Of a DNA stretch of 64,000 nucleotides, positions 51,976 to 63,911 are shown piece by piece. How positions within the stretch are numbered: position 1 is the first letter of the stretch; each line of letters opens with the position of its first letter. The stretch covers positions 248,001 through 312,000 of the forward strand of contig NW_026870395.1 in the NCBI RefSeq assembly GCF_963576545.1. The letters run 5' to 3'. Source of the stretch: Limanda limanda. Its lineage: Eukaryota > Chordata > Actinopteri > Pleuronectiformes > Pleuronectidae. The notes under the pieces were generated by a model. It was not told the DNA's origin, made no database searches, and was given only the letters and a program-made list of their open reading frames with translations. A program made the translations under genes and the position numbers.

Positions 51976-54900
51976 CTTTCTCCTATGTGCTTTCATCCCT
52001 AACCCTAACCCTAACCCTTCCGAAAGTCGGAGAAGCTCAAGGATGGTACCGATCGATGCGCGCTACCCCATTTAGTGGGGGTAGAGCCTACTTGCAAGTC
52101 TCTCCGACCTTCACAAAAAAAGTTATTCAAGAATATCTCTTTCTCCTATGTGCTTTCATCCCTAACCCTAACCCTAACCCTTCCGAAAGTCGGAGAAGCT
52201 CAAGGATGGTACCGATCGATGCGCGCTACCCCATTTAGTGGGGGTAGAGCCTACTTGCAAGTCTCTCCGACCTTCACAAAAAAAGTTATTCAAGAATATC
52301 TCTTTCTCCTATGTGCTTTCATCCCTAACCCTAACCCTAACCCTTCCGAAAGTCGGAGAAGCTCAAGGATGGTACCGATCGATGCGCGCTACCCCATTTA
52401 GTGGGGGTAGAGCCTACTTGCAAGTCTCTCCGACCTTCACAAAAAAAGTTATTCAAGAATATCTCTTTCTCCTATGTGCTTTCATCCCTAACCCTAACCC
52501 TAACCCTTCCGAAAGTCGGAGAAGCTCAAGGATGGTACCGATCGATGCGCGCTACCCCATTTAGTGGGGGTAGAGCCTACTTGCAAGTCTCTCCGACCTT
52601 CACAAAAAAAGTTATTCAAGAATATCTCTTTCTCCTATGTGCTTTCATCCCTAACCCTAACCCTAACCCTTCCGAAAGTCGGAGAAGCTCAAGGATGGTA
52701 CCGATCGATGCGCGCTACCCCATTTAGTGGGGGTAGAGCCTACTTGCAAGTCTCTCCGACCTTCACAAAAAACGTTATTCAAGAATATCTCTTTCTCCTA
52801 TGTGCTTTCATCCCTAACCCTAACCCTAACCCTTCCGAAAGTCGGAGAAGCTCAAGGATGGTACCGATCGATGCGCGCTACCCCATTTAGTGGGGGTAGA
52901 GCCTACTTGCAAGTCTCTCCGACCTTCACAAAAAAAGTTATTCAAGAATATCTCCTCAGATTTGGGGGAATTTCGTCGGTCGACCTCTTCCGAAGGTCGT
53001 ACAAGCTCGGGGATGGTACCAATCGATCCGCAGGACCCAAATTAGTCCAGATGCAACCACTTTCCAAGTCTCTCCGACCTTCACAAAAAAAGTTATTCAA
53101 GAATATCTCTTTCTCCTATGTGCTTTCATCCCTAACCCTAACCCTAACCCTTCCGAAAGTCGGAGAAGCTCAAGGATGGTACCGATCGATGCGCGCTACC
53201 CCATTTAGTGGGGGTAGAGCCTACTTGCAAGTCTCTCCGACCTTCACAAAAAAAGTTATTCAAGAATATCTCTTTCTCCTATGTGCTTTCATCCCTAACC
53301 CTAACCCTAACCCTTCCGAAAGTCGGAGAAGCTCAAGGATGGTACCGATCGATGCGCGCTACCCCATTTAGTGGGGGTAGAGCCTACTTGCAAGTCTCTC
53401 CGACCTTCACAAAAAAAGTTATTCAAGAATATCTCCTCAGATTTGGGGGAATTTCGTCGGTCGACCTCTTCCGAAGGTCGTACAAGCTCGGGGATGGTAC
53501 CAATCGATCCGCAGGACCCAAATTAGTCCAGATGCAACCACTTTCCAAGTCTCTCCGACCTTCACAAAAAAAGTTATTCAAGAATATCTCTTTCTCCTAT
53601 GTGCTTTCATCCCTAACCCTAACCCTAACCCTTCCGAAAGTCGGAGAAGCTCAAGGATGGTACCGATCGATGCGCGCTACCCCATTTAGTGGGGGTAGAG
53701 CCTACTTGCAAGTCTCTCCGACCTTCACAAAAAACGTTATTCAAGAATATCTCTTTCTCCTATGTGCTTTCATCCCTAACCCTAACCCTAACCCTTCCGA
53801 AAGTCGGAGAAGCTCAAGGATGGTACCGATCGATGCGCGCTACCCCATTTAGTGGGGGTAGAGCCTACTTGCAAGTCTCTCCGACCTTCACAAAAAACGT
53901 TATTCAAGAATATCTCTTTCTCCTATGTGCTTTCATCCCTAACCCTAACCCTAACCCTTCCGAAAGTCGGAGAAGCTCAAGGATGGTACCGATCGATGCG
54001 CGCTACCCCATTTAGTGGGGGTAGAGCCTACTTGCAAGTCTCTCCGACCTTCACAAAAAACGTTATTCAAGAATATCTCTTTCTCCTATGTGCTTTCATC
54101 CCTAACCCTAACCCTAACCCTTCCGAAAGTCGGAGAAGCTCAAGGATGGTACCGATCGATGCGCGCTACCCCATTTAGTGGGGGTAGAGCCTACTTGCAA
54201 GTCTCTCCGACCTTCACAAAAAAAGTTATTCAAGAATATCTCCTCAGATTTGGGGGAATTTCGTCGGTCGACCTCTTCCGAAGGTCGTACAAGCTCGGGG
54301 ATGGTACCAATCGATCCGCAGGACCCAAATTAGTCCAGATGCAACCACTTTCCAAGTCTCTCCGACCTTCACAAAAAAAGTTATTCAAGAATATCTCTTT
54401 CTCCTATGTGCTTTCATCCCTAACCCTAACCCTAACCCTTCCGAAAGTCGGAGAAGCTCAAGGATGGTACCGATCGATGCGTGCAACCCCATTTAGTGGG
54501 GGTAGAGCCTACTTGCAAGTCTCTCCGACCTTCACAAAAAAAGTTATTCAAGAATATCTCTTTCTCCTATGTGCTTTCATCCCTAACCCTAACCCTAACC
54601 CTTCCGAAAGTCGGAGAAGCTCAAGGATGGTACAGATCGATGCGCGCTACCCCATTTAGTGGGGGTAGAGCCTACTTGCAAGTCTCTCCGACCTTCACAA
54701 AAAAAGTTATTCAAGAATATCTCCTCAGATTTGGGGGAATTTCGTCGGTCGACCTCTTCCGAAGGTCGTACAAGCTCGGGGATGGTACCAATCGATCTGC
54801 AGGACCCAAATTAGTCCAGATGCAACCACTTTCCAAGTCTCTCCGACCTTCACAAAAAAAGTTATTCAAGAATATCTCTTTCTCCTATGTGCTTTCATCC

Positions 54901-56817
54901 CTAACCCTAACCCTAACCCTTCCGAAAGTCGGAGAAGCTCAAGGATGGTACCGATCGATGCGCGCTACCCCATTTAGTGGGGGTAGAGCCTACTTGCAAG
55001 TCTCTCCGACCTTCACAAAAAAAGTTATTCAAGAATATCTCTTTCTCCTATGTGCTTTCATCCCTAACCCTAACCCTAACCCTTCCGAAAGTCGGAGAAG
55101 CTCAAGGATGGTACCGATCGATGCGTGCAACCCCATTTAGTGGGGGTAGAGCCTACTTGCAAGTCTCTCCGACCTTCACAAAAAAAGTTATTCAAGAATA
55201 TCTCTTTCTCCTATGTGCTTTCATCCCTAACCCTAACCCTAACCCTTCCGAAAGTCGGAGAAGCTCAAGGATGGTACCGATCGATGCGCGCTACCCCATT
55301 TAGTGGGGGTAGAGCCTACTTGCAAGTCTCTCCGACCTTCACAAAAAAAGTTATTCAAGAATATCTCTTTCTCCTATGTGCTTTCATCCCTAACCCTAAC
55401 CCTAACCCTTCCGAAAGTCGGAGAAGCTCAAGGATGGTACCGATCGATGCGCGCTACCCCATTTAGTGGGGGTAGAGCCTACTTGCAAGTCTCTCCGACC
55501 TTCACAAAAAAAGTTATTCAAGAATATCTCTTTCTCCTATGTGCTTTCATCCCTAACCCTAACCCTAACCCTTCCGAAAGTCGGAGAAGCTCAAGGATGG
55601 TAACGATCGATGCGCTCTACCCCATTTAGTGGGGGTAAAGCCTACTTGCAAGTCTCTCCGACCTTCACAAAAAAAGTTATTCAAGAATATCTCTTTCTCC
55701 TATGTGCTTTCATCCCTAACCCTAACCCTAACCCTTCCGAAAGTCGGAGAAGCTCAAGGATGGTACCGATCGATGCGCGCTACCCCATTTAGTGGGGGTA
55801 GAGCCTACTTGCAAGTCTCTCCGACCTTCACAAAAAAAGTTATTCAAGAATATCTCCTCAGATTTGGGGGAATTTCGTCGGTCGACCTCTTCCGAAGGTC
55901 GTACAAGCTCGGGGATGGTACCAATCGATCCGCAGGACCCAAATTAGTCCAGATGCAACCACTTTCCAAGTCTCTCCGACCTTCACAAAAAAAGTTATTC
56001 AAGAATATCTCTTTCTCCTATGTGCTTTCATCCCTAACCCTAACCCTAACCCTTCCGAAAGTCGGAGAAGCTCAAGGATGGTACCGATCGATGTGCGCTA
56101 CCCCATTTAGTGGGGGTAGAGCCTACTTGCAAGTCTCTCCGACCTTCACAAAAAAAGTTATTCAAGAATATCTCTTTCTCCTATGTGCTTTCATCCCTAA
56201 CCCTAACCCTAACCCTTCCGAAAGTCGGAGAAGCTCAAGGATGGTACCGATCGATGCGCGCTACCCCATTTAGTGGGGGTAGAGCCTACTTGCAAGTCTC
56301 TCCGACCTTCACAAAAAAAGTTATTCAAGAATATCTCTTTCTCCTATGTGCTTTCATCCCTAACCCTAACCCTAACCCTTCCGAAAGTCGGAGAAGCTCA
56401 AGGATGGTACCGATCGATGCGCGCTACCCCATTTAGTGGGGGTAGAGCCTACTTGCAAGTCTCTCCGACCTTCACAAAAAAAGTTATTCAAGAATATCTC
56501 TTTCTCCTATGTGCTTTCATCCCTAACCCTAACCCTAACCCTTCCGAAAGTCGGAGAAGCTCAAGGATGGTACCGATCGATGCGCGCTACCCCATTTAGT
56601 GGGGGTAGAGCCTACTTGCAAGTCTCTCCGACCTTCACAAAAAAAGTTATTCAAGAATATCTCCTCAGATTTGGGGGAATTTCGTCGGTCGACCTCTTCC
56701 GAAGGTCGTACAAGCTCGGGGATGGTACCAATCGATCCGCAGGACCCAAATTAGTCCAGATGCAACCACTTTCCAAGTCTCTCCGACCTTCACAAAAAAA
56801 GTTATTCAAGAATATCT
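51976..56817. repeat. Array block 10, irregular runs with adjacent AAAACGTT copies
   Basis: A runs are 6,2,4,2,6,4. Three consecutive A monomers carry AAAACGTT (near 53735, 53898 and 54061), as expected from local 163-bp amplification of one monomer. TACAGATCG near 54632 recurs only near 63822. GCGTGCAACC appears near 54480 and 55131. TAACGATCGATGCGCTC appears near 55601. Confidence 0.9.
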
Positions 56818-59800
56818 CTTTCTCCTATGTGCTTTCATCCCTAACCCTAACCCTAACCCTTCCGAAAGTCGGAGAAGCTCAAGGATGGTACCGATCGATG
56901 CGCGCAACCCCATTTAGTGGGGGTAGAGCCTACTTGCAAGTCTCTCCGACCTTCACAAAAAAAGTTATTCAAGAATATCTCTTTCTCCTATGTGCTTTCA
57001 TCCCTAACCCTAACCCTAACCCTTCCGAAAGTCGGAGAAGCTCAAGGATGGTACCGATCGATGCGCGCTACCCCATTTAGTGGGGGTAGAGCCTACTTGC
57101 AAGTCTCTCCGACCTTCACAAAAAAAGTTATTCAAGAATATCTCTTTCTCCTATGTGCTTTCATCCCTAACCCTAACCCTAACCCTTCCGAAAGTCGGAG
57201 AAGCTCAAGGATTGTACCGATCGATGCGCGCTACCCCATTTAGTGGGGGTAGAGCCTACTTGCAAGTCTCTCCGACCTTCACAAAAAAAGTTATTCAAGA
57301 ATATCTCCTCAGATTTGGGGGAATTTCGTCGGTCGACCTCTTCCGAAGGTCGTACAAGCTCGGGGATGGTACCAATCGATCTGCAGGACCCAAATTAGTC
57401 CAGATGCAACCACTTTCCAAGTCTCTCCGACCTTCACAAAAAAAGTTATTCAAGAATATCTCTTTCTCCTATGTGCTTTCATCCCTAACCCTAACCCTAA
57501 CCCTTCCGAAAGTCGGAGAAGCTCAAGGATGGTACCGATCGATGCGCGCTACCCCATTTAGTGGGGGTAGAGCCTACTTGCAAGTCTCTCCGACCTTCAC
57601 AAAAAAAGTTATTCAAGAATATCTCTTTCTCCTATGTGCTTTCATCCCTAACCCTAACCCTAACCCTTCCGAGAGTCGGAGAAGCTCAAGGATGGTACCG
57701 ATCGATGCGCGCTACCCCATTTAGTGGGGGTAGAGCCTACTTGCAAGTCTCTCCGACCTTCACAAAAAAAGTTATTCAAGAATATCTCTTTCTCCTATGT
57801 GCTTTCATCCCTAACCCTAACCCTAACCCTTCCGAAAGTCGGAGAAGCTCAAGGATGGTACCGATCGATGCGCGCTACCCCATTTAGTGGGGGTAGAGCC
57901 TACTTGCAAGTCTCTCCGACCTTCACAAAAAAAGTTATTCAAGAATATCTCCTCAGATTTGGGGGAATTTCGTCGGTCGACCTCTTCCGAAGGTCGTACA
58001 AGCTCGGGGATGGTACCAATCGATCCGCAGGACCCAAATTAGTCCAGATGCAACCACTTTCCAAGTCTCTCCGACCTTCACAAAAAAAGTTATTCAAGAA
58101 TATCTCTTTCTCCTATGTGCTTTCATCCCTAACCCTAACCCTAACCCTTCCGAAAGTCGGAGAAGCTCAAGGATGGTACCGATCGATGCGCGCTACCCCA
58201 TTTAGTGGGGGTAGAGCCTACTTGCAAGTCTCTCCGACCTTCACAAAAAAAGTTATTCAAGAATATCTCTTTCTCCTATGTGCTTTCATCCCTAACCCTA
58301 ACCCTAACCCTTCCGAAAGTCGGAGAAGCTCAAAGATGGTACCGATCGATGCGCGCTACCCCATTTAGTGGGGGTAGAGCCTACTTGCAAGTCTCTCCGA
58401 CCTTCACAAAAAAAGTTATTCAAGAATATCTCTTTCTCCTATGTGCTTTCATCCCTAACCCTAACCCTAACCCTTCCGAAAGTCGGAGAAGCTCAAGGAT
58501 GGTACCGATCGATGCGCGCTACCCCATTTAGTGGGGGTAGAGCCTACTTGCAAGTCTCTCCGACCTTCACAAAAAAAGTTATTCAAGAATATCTCCTCAG
58601 ATTTGGGGGAATTTCGTCGGTCGACCTCTTCCGAAGGTCGTACAAGCTCGGGGATGGTACCAATCAATCCGCAGGACCCAAATTAGTCCAGATGCAACCA
58701 CTTTCCAAGTCTCTCCGACCTTCACAAAAAAAGTTATTCAAGAATATCTCTTTCTCCTATGTGCTTTCATCCCTAACCCTAACCCTAACCCTTCCGAAAG
58801 TCGGAGAAGCTCAAGGATGGTACCGATCGATGCGCGCAACCCCATTTAGTGGGGGTAGAGCCTACTTGCAAGTCTCTCCGACCTTCACAAAAAAAGTTAT
58901 TCAAGAATATCTCTTTCTCCTATGTGCTTTCATCCCTAACCCTAACCCTAACCCTTCCGAAAGTCGGAGAAGCTCAAGGATGGTACCGATCGATGCGCGC
59001 TACCCCATTTAGTGGGGGTAGAGCCTACTTGCAAGTCTCTCCGACCTTCACAAAAAAAGTTATTCAAGAATATCTCTTTCTCCTATGTGCTTTCATCCCT
59101 AACCCTAACCCTAACCCTTCCGAAAGTCGGAGAAGCTCAAGGATGGTACCGATCGATGCGCGCTACCCCATTTAGTGGGGGTAGAGCCTACTTGCAAGTC
59201 TCTCCGACCTTCACAAAAAAAGTTATTCAAGAATATCTCCTCAGATTTGGGGGAATTTCGTCGGTCGACCTCTTCCGAAGGTCGTACAAGCTCGGGGATG
59301 GTACCAATCGATCCGCAGGACCCAAATTAGTCCAGATGCAACCACTTTCCAAGTCTCTCCGACCTTCACAAAAAAAGTTATTCAAGAATATCTCTTTCTC
59401 CTATGTGCTTTCATCCCTAACCCTAACCCTAACCCTTCCGAAAGTCGGAGAAGCTCAAGGATGGTACCGATCGATGCGCGCTACCCCATTTAGTGGGGGT
59501 AGAGCCTACTTGCAAGTCTCTCCGACCTTCACAAAAAAAGTTATTCAAGAATATCTCTTTCTCCTATGTGCTTTCATCCCTAACCCTAACCCTAACCCTT
59601 CCGAAAGTCGGAGAAGCTCAAAGATGGTACCGATCGATGCGCGCTACCCCATTTAGTGGGGGTAGAGCCTACTTGCAAGTCTCTCCGACCTTCACAAAAA
59701 AAGTTATTCAAGAATATCTCTTTCTCCTATGTGCTTTCATCCCTAACCCTAACCCTAACCCTTCCGAAAGTCGGAGAAGCTCAAGGATGGTACCGATCGA

Positions 59801-61162
59801 TGCGCGCTACCCCATTTAGTGGGGGTAGAGCCTACTTGCAAGTCTCTCCGACCTTCACAAAAAAAGTTATTCAAGAATATCTCCTCAGATTTGGGGGAAT
59901 TTCGTCGGTCGACCTCTTCCGAAGGTCGTACAAGCTCGGGGATGGTACCAATCAATCCGCAGGACCCAAATTAGTCCAGATGCAACCACTTTCCAAGTCT
60001 CTCCGACCTTCACAAAAAAAGTTATTCAAGAATATCTCTTTCTCCTATGTGCTTTCATCCCTAACCCTAACCCTAACCCTTCCGAAAGTCGGAGAAGCTC
60101 AAGGATGGTACCGATCGATGCGCGCAACCCCATTTAGTGGGGGTAGAGCCTACTTGCAAGTCTCTCCGACCTTCACAAAAAAAGTTATTCAAGAATATCT
60201 CTTTCTCCTATGTGCTTTCATCCCTAACCCTAACCCTAACCCTTCCGAAAGTCGGAGAAGCTCAAGGATGGTACCGATCGATGCGCGCTACCCCATTTAG
60301 TGGGGGTAGAGCCTACTTGCAAGTCTCTCCGACCTTCACAAAAAAAGTTATTCAAGAATATCTCTTTCTCCTATGTGCTTTCATCCCTAACCCTAACCCT
60401 AACCCTTCCGAAAGTCGGAGAAGCTCAAGGATGGTACCGATCGATGCGCGCTACCCCATTTAGTGGGGGTAGAGCCTACTTGCAAGTCTCTCCGACCTTC
60501 ACAAAAAAAGTTATTCAAGAATATCTCCTCAGATTTGGGGGAATTTCGTCGGTCGACCTCTTCCGAAGGTCGTACAAGCTCGGGGATGGTACCAATCGAT
60601 CCGCAGGACCCAAATTAGTCCAGATGCAACCACTTTCCAAGTCTCTCCGACCTTCACAAAAAAAGTTATTCAAGAATATCTCTTTCTCCTATGTGCTTTC
60701 ATCCCTAACCCTAACCCTAACCCTTCCGAAAGTCGGAGAAGCTCAAGGATGGTACCGATCGATGCGCGCTACCCCATTTAGTGGGGGTAGAGCCTACTTG
60801 CAAGTCTCTCCGACCTTCACAAAAAACGTTATTCAAGAATATCTCTTTCTCCTATGTGCTTTCATCCCTAACCCTAACCCTAACCCTTCCGAAAGTCGGA
60901 GAAGCTCAAGGATGGTACCGATCGATGCGCGCTACCCCATTTAGTGGGGGTAGAGCCTACTTGCAAGTCTCTCCGACCTTCACAAAAAAAGTTATTCAAG
61001 AATATCTCCTCAGATTTGGGGGAATTTCGTCGGTCGACCTCTTCCGAAGGTCGTACAAGCTCGGGGATGGTACCAATCGATCTGCAGGACCCAAATTAGT
61101 CCAGATGCAACCACTTTCCAAGTCTCTCCGACCTTCACAAAAAAAGTTATTCAAGAATATCT
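56818..61162. repeat. Array block 11, same run layout as block 7
   Basis: A runs are 3,3,3,3,3,3,2 and the length is 4,345 bp, both equal to block 7 at 41183-45527. The order of B variants differs, because a 1,288-bp piece with CAAAGATGG then AATCAATCC is present twice (58205-59492 and 59493-60780). Private changes are GGATTGTACC near 57212, which destroys a KpnI site, and CCGAGAGTC near 57673. Confidence 0.88.
58205..60780. repeat. 1,288-bp tandem duplication (two HORs), second instance
   Basis: Two consecutive two-HOR pieces carry the same four markers in order: CAAAGATGG (58331/59619), AATCAATCC in B (58666/59954), GCGCAACCCC (58835/60123) and a plain B. 1,288 is exactly twice 644. Confidence 0.85.
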
Positions 61163-63911
61163 CTTTCTCCTATGTGCTTTCATCCCTAACCCTAACCCTA
61201 ACCCTTCCGAAAGTCGGAGAAGCTCAAGGATGGTACCGATCGATGCGCGCTACCCCATTTAGTGGGGGTAAAGCCTACTTGCAAGTCTCTCCGACTTTCA
61301 CAAAAAAAGTTATTCAAGAATATCTCTTTCTCCTATGTGCTTTCATCCCTAACCCTAACCCTAACCCTTCCGAAAGTCGGAGAAGCTCAAGGATGGTACC
61401 GATCGATGCGCGCTACCCCATTTAGTGGGGGTAGAGCCTACTTGCAAGTCTCTCCGACCTTCACAAAAAAAGTTATTCAAGAATATCTCTTTCTCCTATG
61501 TGCTTTCATCCCTAACCCTAACCCTAACCCTTCCGAAAGTCGGAGAAGCTCAAGGATGGTACCGATCGATGCGCGCTACCCCATTTAGTGGGGGTAGAGC
61601 CTACTTGCAAGTCTCTCCGACCTTCACAAAAAAAGTTATTCAAGAATATCTCTTTCTCCTATGTGCTTTCATCCCTAACCCTAACCCTAACCCTTCCGAA
61701 AGTCGGAGAAGCTCAAGGATGGTACTGATCGATGCGCGCTACCCCATTTAGTGGGGGTAGAGCCTACTTGCAAGTCTCTCCGACCTTCACAAAAAAAGTT
61801 ATTCAAGAATATCTCTTTCTCCTATGTGCTTTCATCCCTAACCCTAACCCTAACCCTTCCGAAAGTCGGAGAAGCTCAAGGATGGTACCGATCGATGCGC
61901 GCTACCCCATTTAGTGGGGGTAGAGCCTACTTGCAAGTCTCTCCGACCTTCACAAAAAACGTTATTCAAGAATATCTCTTTCTCCTATGTGCTTTCATCC
62001 CTAACCCTAACCCTAACCCTTCCAAAAGTCGGAGAAGCTCAAGGATGGTACCGATCGATGCGCGCTACCCCATTTAGTGGGGGTAGAGCCTACTTGCAAG
62101 TCTCTCCGACCTTCACAAAAAAAGTTATTCAAGAATATCTCCTCAGATTTGGGGGAATTTCGTCGGTCGACCTCTTCCGAAGGTCGTACAAGCTCGGGGA
62201 TGGTACCAATCGATCCGCAGGACCCAAATTAGTCCAGATGCAACCACTTTCCAAGTCTCTCCGACCTTCACAAAAAAAGTTATTCAAGAATATCTCTTTC
62301 TCCTATGTGCTTTCATCCCTAACCCTAACCCTAACCCTTCCGAAAGTCGGAGAAGCTCAAGGATGGTACCGATCGATGCGCGCTACCCCATTTAGTGGGG
62401 GTAGAGCCTACTTGCAAGTCTCTCCGACCTTCACAAAAAAAGTTATTCAAGAATATCTCTTTCTCCTATGTGCTTTCATCCCTAACCCTAACCCTAACCC
62501 TTCCGAAAGTCGGAGAAGCTCAAGGATGGTACCGATCGATGCGCGCTACCCCATTTAGTGGGGGTAGAGCCTACTTGCAAGTCTCTCCGACCTTCACAAA
62601 AAAAGTTATTCAAGAATATCTCTTTCTCCTATGTGCTTTCATCCCTAACCCTAACCCTAACCCTTCCGAAAGTCGGAGAAGCTCAAGGATGGTACCGATC
62701 GATGCGTGCAACCCCATTTAGTGGGGGTAGAGCCTACTTGCAAGTCTCTCCGACCTTCACAAAAAAAGTTATTCAAGAATATCTCTTTCTCCTATGTGCT
62801 TTCATCCCTAACCCTAACCCTAACCCTTCCGAAAGTCGGAGAAGCTCAAGGATGGTACCGATCGATGCGCGCTACCCCATTTAGTGGGGGTAGAGCCTAC
62901 TTGCAAGTCTCTCCGACCTTCACAAAAAAAGTTATTCAAGAATATCTCTTTCTCCTATGTGCTTTCATCCCTAACCCTAACCCTAACCCTTCCGAAAGTC
63001 GGAGAAGCTCAAGGATGGTACCGATCGATGCGCGCTACCCCATTTAGTGGGGGTAGAGCCTACTTGCAAGTCTCTCCGACCTTCACAAAAAAAGTTATTC
63101 AAGAATATCTCTTTCTCCTATGTGCTTTCATCCCTAACCCTAACCCTTCCGAAAGTCGGAGAAGCTCAAGGATGGTAACGATCGATGCGCTCTACCCCAT
63201 TTAGTGGGGGTAGAGCCTACTTGCAAGTCTCTCCGACCTTCACAAAAAAAGTTATTCAAGAATATCTCTTTCTCCTATGTGCTTTCATCCCTAACCCTAA
63301 CCCTAACCCTTCCGAAAGTCGGAGAAGCTCAAGGATGGTACCGATCGATGCGTGCTACCCCATTTAGTGGGGGTAGAGCCTACTTGCAAGTCTCTCCGAC
63401 CTTCACAAAAAAAGTTATTCAAGAATATCTCCTCAGATTTGGGGGAATTTCGTCGGTCGACCTCTTCCGAAGGTCGTACAAGCTCGGGGATGGTACCAAT
63501 CGATCCGCAGGACCCAAATTAGTCCAGATGCAACCACTTTCCAAGTCTCTCCGACCTTCACAAAAAAAGTTATTCAAGAATATCTCTTTCTCCTATGTGC
63601 TTTCATCCCTAACCCTAACCCTAACCCTTCCGAAAGTCGGAGAAGCTCAAGGATGGTACCGATCGATGCGCGCTACCCCATTTAGTGGGGGTAGAGCCTA
63701 CTTGCAAGTCTCTCCGACCTTCACAAAAAACGTTATTCAAGAATATCTCTTTCTCCTATGTGCTTTCATCCCTAACCCTAACCCTAACCCTTCCGAAAGT
63801 CGGAGAAGCTCAAGGATGGTACAGATCGATGCGCGCTACCCCATTTAGTGGGGGTAGAGCCTACTTGCAAGTCTCTCCGACCTTCACAAAAAAAGTTATT
63901 CAAGAATATCT
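61163..63911. repeat. Array block 12, A runs of 6 and 7, copy of block 8
   Basis: A runs are 6,7,2, matching 45528-48119 at +15,635 (+15,629 after the two-unit telomeric tract at 63111). GCGTGCAACC (62706) and TAACGATCGATGCGCTC (63176) recur in order. The final pair of A (AAAACGTT near 63731, TACAGATCG near 63822) resembles 54.4-54.7 kb instead, so a second junction lies near 63.7 kb. Confidence 0.88.

Noticed and set aside
42188..60000. Six minus-strand frames of 66 codons (for example 42188-42388)
   Set aside because: They arise only where the AATCAATCC variant in B creates an ATG on the other strand. The translated text is the complement of ordinary A and B sequence.
16..63848. Several hundred overlapping + strand reading frames of 60-320 codons beginning with MGVEPTCK, MRATPFSG or MLPHLVG
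   Set aside because: They restart in every monomer, shift frame with each 163-bp unit, encode the telomere tract in two frames, and have no start context or domain. They are products of the repeat.
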